64,000 bases of DNA from Vineibacter terrae (GTDB taxonomy: Bacteria > Pseudomonadota > Alphaproteobacteria > Reyranellales > Reyranellaceae). The DNA is taken from contig NZ_VDUZ01000029.1 in NCBI RefSeq assembly GCF_008039615.1, positions 47,393 to 111,392 on the forward strand. The letters run 5' to 3'. This document shows, piece by piece, positions 1 through 6,953 of this stretch. The translations under genes were made by a program, and so were the position numbers. The notes under the pieces were generated by a model. That model was not told the DNA's origin and made no database searches. It saw only the letters and a list, made by a program, of their open reading frames with translations. The first letter of the stretch is position 1. The number at the start of each line of letters is the position of its first letter.

Positions 1-653
1 GCGACGGCGAGGAGGGCCAGGAAGACTGTGAAGGGCCGCGCCATGTCGTCGTGATCGCACGTGCATTCGCCTTGTCGCGAACGCCCGTGACATTCGCGCA
101 GTGGGACGTGTTCCTCGCGCATGCGCCGGCGGCCCACCGTCCCGCGGACGAAGGGTGGGGGCGGGCGGGCCGGCCGGTCGTCAACGTCTCCTGGGACGAT
201 GCCCAGGCCTATGTGCGCTGGCTGGCGGCGCGCTGCGGCCGGCCCTGCAGGCTGCCCAGCGAGAGCGAATGGGAGTATGCAGCCCGCGCCGGCACGCAGA
301 CCGCCTATCACTGGGGTGAGCCTTTCGAGGCCGGCCGCGCCAACGGCATCGACAGCGGCTGCGAATGGAGCGGCACGTGCTCGTCGCCGGTCGGCAGCTT
401 CGCGGCCAATGCCTTCGGGCTGCACGACATGCACGGCAATGTCTGGGAGTGGGTGGAGGATTGCTGGAACGAGTTCTATCTCGATGCGCCTGATGACGGG
501 TCCCCCTGGCGCGCCGGGCGCTGCGACGCCCGCGTCCTGCGCGGCGGCTCATGGTGCGACCCGCCCCGCCTGCTGCGCGCCGCTGCCCGCAACCGCAATA
601 GCCGTGGCTTCCGCTGCAACGACTACGGCTTCCGCGTTGCGCTCAGCCTGTAG
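1..653 (+). CDS. FGE-sulfatase (SUMF1)-domain protein, 5' end outside window
   Basis: The frame is open from base 3 and reads EGPRHVVVIARAFALSRTPVT ahead of any good start, which is how the domain begins in this family, so the gene starts upstream and the GTG at 51 is not its true start. About 216 residues are visible. Family landmarks are RLPSESEWEYAARAG, GNVWEWVEDCW and RVLRGGSW, ending in YGFRVAL, the usual C-terminus of the formylglycine-generating-enzyme fold. The conserved cysteine context of true sulfatase-activating enzymes is not clear. Many bacterial proteins with this domain are not sulfatase activators, so substrate and role are unknown. The fold call is firm; the function is not. 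Confidence 0.88.
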   Translation, partial: DGEEGQEDCEGPRHVVVIARAFALSRTPVTFAQWDVFLAHAPAAHRPADEGWGRAGRPVVNVSWDDAQAYVRWLAARCGRPCRLPSESEWEYAARAGTQTAYHWGEPFEAGRANGIDSGCEWSGTCSSPVGSFAANAFGLHDMHGNVWEWVEDCWNEFYLDAPDDGSPWRAGRCDARVLRGGSWCDPPRLLRAAARNRNSRGFRCNDYGFRVALSL

Positions 654-694
654 GCCGGCATTTTCTGTGACTCCCAAGCGCAGCGAGGGAAACG

Positions 695-1207
695 CTACAA
701 CGGAACGCGGTAGCTGATGGGGTTGGTGACGGCCGCGCCGCCCGGGCTGACTGTGGCCCCGCGCGCGTCAGCCCAGCCATTGAGAGGGGGAGGCGGGTAG
801 AGCACCGACGTCGAGGCGAGAATCGTGCCGCCGCGGCCCAGCATGGCCGGCCCTGCCGCGCGAAGGAAGGCGTCGCCCGCCGGCCCCTGGCCGAGGTCGC
901 CGCATATCCAGTAGATCCAGGCGTATGGCGTCAATGCGCTGAAGCAGACATTCCTCAGCAGACCTATCGTGCCGGCATCGAAGGCGATGCTTTGCAGGAA
1001 CGTCTTCTGGGTTCGGACGATGCCCGGTGATCCGTGCAGGTAGAACCACAGAACGCCGATCTGCTTGCCGGCGAGACGTCCAAGCTCGTTGATGACGTCC
1101 TGGCGGCTGGTGACGTGCGTCCAGATGCTGCCGGGTTGATTGTTGTTGGTGCACATATACTGGCGAAAAGGGTTGGTGCTGTCATCGTACAGGTGCAGCG
1201 TCAGCAT
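695..1207 (-). CDS. Hypothetical protein, 170 aa
   Basis: I do not recognise this family. The protein starts MLTLHLYDDSTN, after a GAGGG three bases upstream of the ATG. It has no signal peptide and no clear membrane segment. Around residues 52-62 it reads VLWFYLHGSPG, which recalls the His-Gly strand end of caspase-like or CHAT-type folds, and a later segment AWIYWICGDLG has a cysteine. That resemblance is weak and is inference. It is convergent with the sulfatase-domain gene and lies downstream of the LysM gene on the same strand, so it may end that operon. Its codon use matches neighbouring real genes. Confidence 0.6.
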   Translation of the reverse strand: MLTLHLYDDSTNPFRQYMCTNNNQPGSIWTHVTSRQDVINELGRLAGKQIGVLWFYLHGSPGIVRTQKTFLQSIAFDAGTIGLLRNVCFSALTPYAWIYWICGDLGQGPAGDAFLRAAGPAMLGRGGTILASTSVLYPPPPLNGWADARGATVSPGGAAVTNPISYRVPL

Positions 1208-1332
1208 GAGTCCCTCGCGGATTTGCGTAGCGCAGCCGGCATCGGGTCATCCTGTCAGCTGGACACCGCGGTCCGCTGGTGCATTCCAAAAAAAGTTGGA
1301 CGGTTGGCCGCCACGCCGCACGGCGCGGGCCT

Positions 1333-2214
1333 CTATCGCGCGTGCCAGGGGAGCCGGTCGTACATGACGCCGACCCGGCAGGCGAGGCCGACGCCAGGCG
1401 ACGACAGCTCGGCGCCGGCAAAGAACATGACGCCTTTCGGCCCGGTGTCCAGGACCAGCATGGCGAAGATGGTGGGGTCGCCGGACTGGAGATATCGGTT
1501 CAAGGCATCGAGCATGCGCCACGGCGGCATGCCCATGCCGAAGAACAGCATCGACGGCGATGTGCCCAGCCCGTAGGCGAGGCTGAATTCCGCGACCAGC
1601 GTGCCGTGGCAGAAATCCTCCAGGGTCAGGTGATTCCGCCAAGGCGTGCGCCGGATGATGCCGTATGTCGGGAAGAACCAGGGTGAGCCCGATCCACCGA
1701 ACATGCTCTTGGGGAGGTTCAGGGTCAGGCCACCCGCGATATTGTAGAAGCGCCCGGTCACCTGCGCGGCCGTGTGCTTCACGTCGACGGTCATGTACTG
1801 GCCGCTGATGAAGAACCCGGACAGATTGAATCCCGCCGTTCCCTCCAGCTCCCAGTCGCAGGTGAAGAAACGGTTCCATATCCAGTCGAACAACGCCTTG
1901 ACGCGGTTCTGCGGGATCTTCGGCTCGGTTTCCGGCGGTCCGATCACCGGCGTCCCGTTCACCGGTGCTTCGTCCGGCAGCGGGTCGGGGTGATACAGGG
2001 TCGCGCCCGTCCTGATCAGGTTGGGGTTGGGGACGTCGCGGTAGAGGTTGGTGCCGATCTTCTCCTTGAACTTCCTGATGTGATTGAAGTCGCCATAGAT
2101 CGCCATCGAATACTTGCTCAACCAGTCGCCTTGCCTGACCAGGATCGAGCGATCGACGTTGATCGTCACCTCGTAGCCGCCGCCTTCGAACGTGTGAGGC
2201 AGGGTGTATGTCAT
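1333..2214 (-). CDS. LysM-domain protein, 293 aa
   Basis: The start ATG at 2214 follows AAGGGGGC and lies two bases after the stop of the upstream small membrane protein, so the two are very likely cotranscribed. Residues about 25-75 form a LysM motif: LVRQGDWLSKYS, then AIYGD, then NPNLIRTGATLYHP. LysM binds peptidoglycan or related N-acetylglucosamine polymers. The rest, about 110-293, is aromatic- and glycine-rich (WNRFFTCDWELEG, FFISGQYMTVDVKH, FFGMGMPPWRMLD) and is not recognised. No signal peptide is visible, so export would need another route. LysM on proteins of this shape is also found in phage-tail-like and contractile-system baseplate proteins, but no such genes are adjacent. Confidence 0.75.
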   Translation of the reverse strand: MTYTLPHTFEGGGYEVTINVDRSILVRQGDWLSKYSMAIYGDFNHIRKFKEKIGTNLYRDVPNPNLIRTGATLYHPDPLPDEAPVNGTPVIGPPETEPKIPQNRVKALFDWIWNRFFTCDWELEGTAGFNLSGFFISGQYMTVDVKHTAAQVTGRFYNIAGGLTLNLPKSMFGGSGSPWFFPTYGIIRRTPWRNHLTLEDFCHGTLVAEFSLAYGLGTSPSMLFFGMGMPPWRMLDALNRYLQSGDPTIFAMLVLDTGPKGVMFFAGAELSSPGVGLACRVGVMYDRLPWHAR

Positions 2215-2216
2215 GG

Positions 2217-2504
2217 TCAAAGCCCCCTTGTGCATGCGGTTGCGCGGATGGCCGTGGCCGTTTGCCGGCGGCTTTGGACGCGGGCGCCGCGCAGCTGCGC
2301 CAGCCGGCAGATGTTGACTGGCAGCAGCAGCGCGTGAAGCAGCAGCACCGGCACGAGGCCCCCGAGATAGCCGTAGGTGATGAAAGCCACGTTGCTGGCG
2401 ATCGCCACCCAGCGCAGCGCGCGCATCGAGCGCATGCAGAAGGTCGCGAGCACGAGGCCGGCGGCGCCGTAGCCAACGCCGTCGATGATCGGTAGATCGC
2501 TCAT
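2217..2504 (-). CDS. Small membrane protein, 95 aa (Popeye-like transmembrane module)
   Basis: The protein has about three hydrophobic segments: residues 8-23, 28-48 and 49-63. The core reads LRWVAIASNVAFITYGYLGG followed by LVPVLLLHALLLPVNICRL. As I recall, this pattern occurs in short bacterial membrane modules, sometimes fused to cyclic-nucleotide-binding domains and related to the Popeye transmembrane region; no nucleotide-binding domain is present here. The arginine-rich tail after residue 73 is probably cytoplasmic. It is the first gene of a likely operon with the LysM protein, which begins two bases after its stop. The membrane assignment is firm and the family name tentative. Confidence 0.65.
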   Translation of the reverse strand: MSDLPIIDGVGYGAAGLVLATFCMRSMRALRWVAIASNVAFITYGYLGGLVPVLLLHALLLPVNICRLAQLRGARVQSRRQTATAIRATACTRGL

Positions 2505-3260
2505 CCTGCTTTCCTTTCGCCGCGCTGAGCCCGGCGAGATTAGTGTGCTCGCACTCGTGGTCGAGTGGTCGCGCTGGACTGCAATTCCTACCGATCGCGG
2601 CGCGTGCGCGCTTGGACTGGCACGTCAATTGAGTAGGACGAAAGCGGCCTGGCTGCCGTGCGATCGGGTCAGTGTTGGCGATGGTGTCGCGCTCTGCGGC
2701 GGGGCTGGGCCGATGATCGGGTTGCCATGGCGGGCAGGCTGACGATGGGATCGTCGCGCAAGGGAGCAATGGTTTTCAGGGGCATGCAGCGGGCGCGCCG
2801 GACGGCCCGCTCGTCGGTCCATTCGAGCAGGATGGCGCCGACGAGGCGGATGGCAGAAGGACCGAGAGAAGATCAACCACAGAGGCACAGCGCAGCCCTT
2901 TGGCCGCAACCAAATAGCGGAGGAGTGCTTCATGGTGAGCACAGGTGAATGCTTCGCATTCACCTGTGCTCACCATGAAGGCTATCCAAATCACCGCGGC
3001 TCGCGGAGATTCTTGAGGTCAGTAGTACAGAGACACAGAGGAGCACAGAGAGAAAAGACGGCGCGCCTTCGGCGCGCCGCAGCATCTCTGTGAGGCTCTG
3101 TGTCTCAGTGCCTCTGTGGTTAAGTCTTCAAGTCTCGGCCACCGAATGATGTGTTCGGCGCACCGCAAGGTCGTTCGCCGCGTTCACGACGACACGAGGC
3201 CGAGTCTATCCGGTCGGGATATGCCCTGCCAGGCAAGCACCGGCCGGCCGGTTGCTCTTG
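2505..3260. other. Intergenic region, 756 bp, mostly repeat
   Basis: No supported gene. It contains the repeat at 2868-3121, described separately. The stretches 2505-2860 and 3122-3260 show no coding pattern, terminator or promoter that I can defend, though the promoter of the 2504 to 1333 operon must lie in the first part. Confidence 0.6.
2868..3121 (+). repeat. Repeat E copy 1 with terminal inverted repeats and perfect hairpin
   Basis: The ends AACCACAGAGGCAC (2875-2888) and GTGCCTCTGTGGTT (3108-3121) are exact inverted repeats. Inside is a perfect 25-bp inverted repeat (arms 2928-2952 and 2956-2980, loop TTC) and a second hairpin GGCGCGCC-TTC-GGCGCGCC (3060-3078). No open frame encodes a transposase. 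The layout resembles a miniature inverted-repeat element. A near-identical copy in the opposite orientation lies at 4978-5178. Confidence 0.8.
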
Positions 3261-4379
3261 TCAACCGGCGTAGCGCAGGATCGCCGCCAATGCGCCGCCG
3301 CCGGGAACCTCGTCTCGCCTGACGGCGAGAACGCGGGCGCCGCTTTCAAGCGCGCGTCCGATCGTCTCGTCGATCACGCCATAGGTTCCGGGCCCTTCCT
3401 CGCTGAAGGTGACGGCGCCCGTTTCCGCGTCGACCGTGCCATGGATCACGGTGTCGATATCGACGATCAACGTGTCGATCATCCCGAATGTCGCGGCCCG
3501 CGCCGCATCCGCGATATCCGTGATGGTGCGACCGGCGCCGGCGCGGGTCTCGAACAGATCGCGGATCTGCGCCACCTCGCGGGCGTAAAGCGCGTCCAGC
3601 AGCGGGCGGGCAGCATCGGCGATCGCCGCCTCGCTCGAACGATCGTCGGTCGCGGCCAGGTTTTCGGGCAGCAGCTTCGGATGGCTGTTGACGGAGCGGA
3701 AGATCGCCGCGAGGGGATCGCGGGCGGCGAGAACCAACGGCACATCCTTGCCTGACAGGACCGAACGGATCGCTGCGTCGACCTTCCGGGCATATTGGGC
3801 AAGACGCACCTTCTGCCCCTCGGCGCCCATGACCCGGCGCAGCGAGGTGCGGTTGTTGAGCGAGGATGTCCCGACCGCGCTTGCGGCATTCTTCGGCAGG
3901 TCCGGCACCTGGATCAGCCGGGCAGGCAGATCGGGCAGGACCTCGACCAGCCGGACATCGTTCTCCGAGATCGCCAGCACGAAGGCGTGATGCGGGAAGG
4001 TGATCGCGCGCAGCAGCGGCTTCATGTAGAAGCGATCCGCCACCTCGACAAGCGGCTGAAGCCTGTTGGCCAGACGGAAGGTCCGGATGTTGTCCGGCGT
4101 CGCCAGCACAGCAAGCGAATGGTTCTGGAAGCGCCAGAAGTTGTCATCCGCGAGAAGATCGTCGAATTGCTCGGCGAGCAGATCGAGCCGGCGCCTGTCA
4201 AAGCCCGCTGCCTCGAGCTGCGCCAGCGCCTGCTTGGCGAGATTGCCGAACGCCGTCGCCTCGACGCCGCTGTCCTGTGCGGCAGGCGTGGTTGGAAGAT
4301 AGATGGAAACGCAGGCATCGGCCCGCGTGGCCCTGAGGCTCTTGAACTCCTGCAGGCTTGGCATTTCAACGTAAGGCAT
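3261..4379 (-). CDS. Bacterial archaeo-eukaryotic release factor-like protein (baeRF family), 372 aa
   Basis: The start MPYVEMPSLQEF is chosen because the recognisable domain begins there; the frame upstream of it looks like noncoding sequence. Residues 1-140 match the N-terminal domain of the baeRF3-type family: an early CVSIYLPT motif, a following helix with NLAKQALAQLEAAG, then FWRFQNHSLAVLATPDNIRTF. Residues about 150-190 contain PLLRAITFPHHAFVLAISENDVRLVEV, the second family signature. The C-terminal half resembles the eRF1/pelota-like fold used in ribosome hibernation or rescue factors. Such genes sit in stress-response neighbourhoods. Here it stands alone between two inverted ~205-bp repeats. 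Family is confident; a ribosome role is inferred. Confidence 0.8.
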   Translation of the reverse strand: MPYVEMPSLQEFKSLRATRADACVSIYLPTTPAAQDSGVEATAFGNLAKQALAQLEAAGFDRRRLDLLAEQFDDLLADDNFWRFQNHSLAVLATPDNIRTFRLANRLQPLVEVADRFYMKPLLRAITFPHHAFVLAISENDVRLVEVLPDLPARLIQVPDLPKNAASAVGTSSLNNRTSLRRVMGAEGQKVRLAQYARKVDAAIRSVLSGKDVPLVLAARDPLAAIFRSVNSHPKLLPENLAATDDRSSEAAIADAARPLLDALYAREVAQIRDLFETRAGAGRTITDIADAARAATFGMIDTLIVDIDTVIHGTVDAETGAVTFSEEGPGTYGVIDETIGRALESGARVLAVRRDEVPGGGALAAILRYAG

Positions 4380-4722
4380 GGAAATCCTGTGGCTCTCTGC
4401 AACGAATGGAACGAGGCGCAGGGCCTCGCGCCAGCTTGTCGGACTGATCCGGAGTTTCCTTTGGGACAAAGCCGGGCAGTCGTCCTTGATCGATATCAAG
4501 CCCTTCGTTGGCAGGTCTGCCTGAACCCTTCGCTCCAACGCGAACCTGAGCACGGGAACGTGTGCATGAAGACCCGATCCGCGGGCTCTTGAAGGCGTAT
4601 CGAGCTCAGGCAGAGGCGTGGTTCTCACAGCTGTTATCGTGAGCGCAGCGAAGGATCTTGCAGTGGTGATCCCAGGCACCGCAGGTGCTGGTGATCGCTG
4701 CACTCGGAGTTTGAGACCCTAT

Positions 4723-4923
4723 CCTTCCTCCTCCGGGGCAGGGCATTCGCATATGCTCCTACCGTCATCCCGAGCGCCCCCTTCGACAGGCTCAGGAGAG
4801 GGATCTCCCGCGAATTTGCGCACCGTGCGCCTTGCCGCAGGAGATCCCTCTCCTGAGCCTGTCGAAGGGGGCGCTCGGGATGACAGCGAGGTCATATGCG
4901 AATGCCCTGCCCTCCGGGGAAGG
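4723..4923. repeat. Nested palindromic repeats (families B, G and A inside one another)
   Basis: The outer arms are CCTTCCTCCTCCGGGG (4723-4738) and CCTCCGGGGAAGG (4911-4923), the tip of a family B hairpin. Immediately inside is a perfect 15-bp palindrome pair, GGGCATTCGCATATG (4741-4755) and CATATGCGAATGCCC (4893-4907). Inside that is a family A unit (4764-4884) bounded by GTCATCCCGAGCG and CGCTCGGGATGAC. The stem of A carries a further inverted pair with CCTTCGACAGGCTCAGG (4777-4802 and 4846-4871). No gene is present. Confidence 0.85.
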
Positions 4924-4977
4924 ATTAAGTCACTGAGGAAGACAAGATCGATTCAATCAACGGAGACGGAGATATAG

Positions 4978-5178
4978 CGGCGCGCCGAAGGCCCGCGGTC
5001 CTTTCTCTCTGTGCTTCTCTGTACTACTGACCTCGAGAATCTCCGCGAGCCGCGGTGATTTGGATAGCCTTCATGGTGAGCACAGGTGAATGCGAAGCAT
5101 TCACCTGTGCTCACCATGAAGCACTCCTCCACTATTTGGTTGCCGCCAAAGGGCTGCGCTGTGCCTCTGTGGTTGATC
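4978..5178 (-). repeat. Repeat E copy 2, inverted relative to copy 1
   Basis: Read on the minus strand this matches 2868-3080 almost base for base. It includes the CTGTGGTT end with its AAGATC flank, the segment around the conserved Phe/Leu-like CAACCAAATAG, and the perfect 25-bp hairpin (arms 5069-5093 and 5097-5121, loop GAA). The far end diverges at about 4980, so the second terminal repeat of copy 1 is missing here. Confidence 0.8.
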
Positions 5179-5264
5179 TTCTCATGGTCCGCGTTCGACC
5201 CACCGCAAGGTGTTTCGATGCCCGCTGGGCGGCGTCTGGAGAGGGCACGAAGAAACGGCCACCT

Positions 5265-6623
5265 TCACAGGCGGAACTCCTGGTCCTGCCGCGGAACGAC
5301 ACCCGGCCAACCCAGCTCCCGCTCGATCCGCACACGCAGCGCTTCGGATGCTTCCGGCTCGCCGTGGACGATGAACACCTGCCGCGGAGCCCGCTCGAAT
5401 CCCGAAAGCCAGCGCATCAGCTCGTTGCTGTCCGCATGAGCGGAAAGCATGTCCAGCTGCGCTACCTCCGCGTTGATCGGCACCCACATGCCATGGATCT
5501 TGAGCTCCTTCGCTCCCTGTTGAAGCGAGCGTCCTCGCGTTCCCGCAGCCTGGAAGCCCGAGAGCAGGATCGTGTTCTTGGGGTCCGGGCCGAAGGCCTT
5601 GAGATGGTGCAGGACGCGCCCGCCGGTGGCCATGCCCGAGGCCGAAATGACGATCTTCGGAAACGGGCTCGCGGTAATCGCCTTCGACGCCTCGACGTCA
5701 TTGGTGTAGCGGGCGATGCCGAAGGCGTCGCGGCAGGTCGCGCGATCCAGGCGGTGGTCGCGCGCATGGCGGCTCATCAGGTCCGTGGTGTCGATCGCCA
5801 TCGGGCTGTCGAGGTAGATCGGGATGGAGCTGAGGCGGCCCGCCCGCTTCAAGGTCCAGAAGCAGTAGAGTAGCTGTTGCGCCCGGCCGACGGCAAAGGC
5901 CGGTATGATGAGCGTGCCGCCGCGTCTTATGGTCCGTTCCGCGATCGCGCCCAGGGCTTCGGTCGGATCCTCGTCGGAATGAGCCCGGTTGCCATAGGTC
6001 GATTCGACCACGATGTAGTCGGGATCACCTCCCGCGACCGGGTCGGGAAGCAGCGCATCGCCGTATCGGCCGATATCGCCCGAGAAGACCAGGCGGCGGC
6101 CTCCCCAGTGGATCTCCGCATGCGCTGCGCCGAGGATGTGCCCGGCATGACGGAACCGCAGCGTCGCGCCGTTCGGGAGCCGCACGACCTGATCGAAATC
6201 CGCCGTCGAGAAATGCTCGATCGCCCGCTGCGCATCCCGCACGCTGTAGAGCGGCAGGGCGGGCTTGTGCTTCGACAACTGGTAGCGATTGAGGAAGTCG
6301 GCGTCCTTCTCCTGCAGGAAGCCGCTGTCCTTGAGGATCAGTTCCGCAACATCGCGGGTTGCTTCCGTCGCATAGACCTTGCCGCGGAAGCCGTCGCGGA
6401 CAAGCCGCGGCAGATATCCGCAATGATCGAGATGGGCGTGGGTCAGAACGACGGCGTCGATATCGCGCGGCGGGACCGGAAGCGGTGCCCAGTTCAGCTC
6501 ACGAAGGTTCTTCAACCCCTGGAACAAGCCGCAATCGATGAGTATGCGATGACCGTCGAGCTCGAGCAGATGCTTCGATCCGGTCACCGTCCCGGCCCCG
6601 CCGAGCGACCTCAATGTAACCAC
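5265..6623 (-). CDS. Beta-CASP family metallo-beta-lactamase RNA-processing nuclease, 452 aa
   Basis: The GTG at 6623 is taken as start because AAGAGAG lies upstream and the protein then begins (M)VTLRSLGGAGTVTGS, as is normal for the family. The zinc-binding motif is HAHLDHCGYLP at about residues 58-68, with the downstream GHILGAAH and FSGDIG metal ligands. The beta-CASP region follows, with SGMATGGRVLHH and the C-terminal SAHAD and IVHGE motifs. Such proteins (CPSF/YSH1-like; related to RNase J) cleave RNA at a binuclear zinc centre in the cytoplasm. Bacterial members of this short form are often encoded near stress genes. The neighbouring repeat E and baeRF gene are on the same strand. Exact substrate unknown. 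Confidence 0.9.
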   Translation of the reverse strand: MVTLRSLGGAGTVTGSKHLLELDGHRILIDCGLFQGLKNLRELNWAPLPVPPRDIDAVVLTHAHLDHCGYLPRLVRDGFRGKVYATEATRDVAELILKDSGFLQEKDADFLNRYQLSKHKPALPLYSVRDAQRAIEHFSTADFDQVVRLPNGATLRFRHAGHILGAAHAEIHWGGRRLVFSGDIGRYGDALLPDPVAGGDPDYIVVESTYGNRAHSDEDPTEALGAIAERTIRRGGTLIIPAFAVGRAQQLLYCFWTLKRAGRLSSIPIYLDSPMAIDTTDLMSRHARDHRLDRATCRDAFGIARYTNDVEASKAITASPFPKIVISASGMATGGRVLHHLKAFGPDPKNTILLSGFQAAGTRGRSLQQGAKELKIHGMWVPINAEVAQLDMLSAHADSNELMRWLSGFERAPRQVFIVHGEPEASEALRVRIERELGWPGVVPRQDQEFRL

Positions 6624-6953
6624 GTTCAATCTCTCTTGCTGGCTTGGGATTGGTTGGCTCAAGAGAATGGACAAGCAGAGCCGGATGCTCGAGGTCAAGC
6701 GCATCGTGATCGTTGGCTGCTGCCCATTGCCTGAAGCCGAAAATAAATCCGTTCGTCGCTTTTTGGACTCCTTGTTGCCGGCTGGGGCGCTGCGTATATT
6801 CAGCGCCAGTCAACGCGTGCCTGCCGCCGGGGCCAACGGGCGCTTTCGTGGGCCCCGCCGCAAGGGGCGATGCCGCCGCCGGGCATCTGAAACGGGCGTT
6901 CCGCCGGTTGCTGCCGTCAAGCAACGCTTTGTTTCCCGAACGGATGTGACGTC
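6624..6953. other. Intergenic region, 330 bp, no supported gene
   Basis: This gap between two divergent genes should hold both promoters. I see no convincing gene, repeat or riboswitch. Several frames stay open only because of GC bias. Confidence 0.5.

Noticed and set aside
5055..5873. Frame starting in the repeat E hairpin (MIWIAFMVSTGEC)
   Set aside because: It starts inside the palindrome, and an equivalent frame appears in the other E copy only because the DNA is repeated. It then runs antisense to the metallo-nuclease gene.
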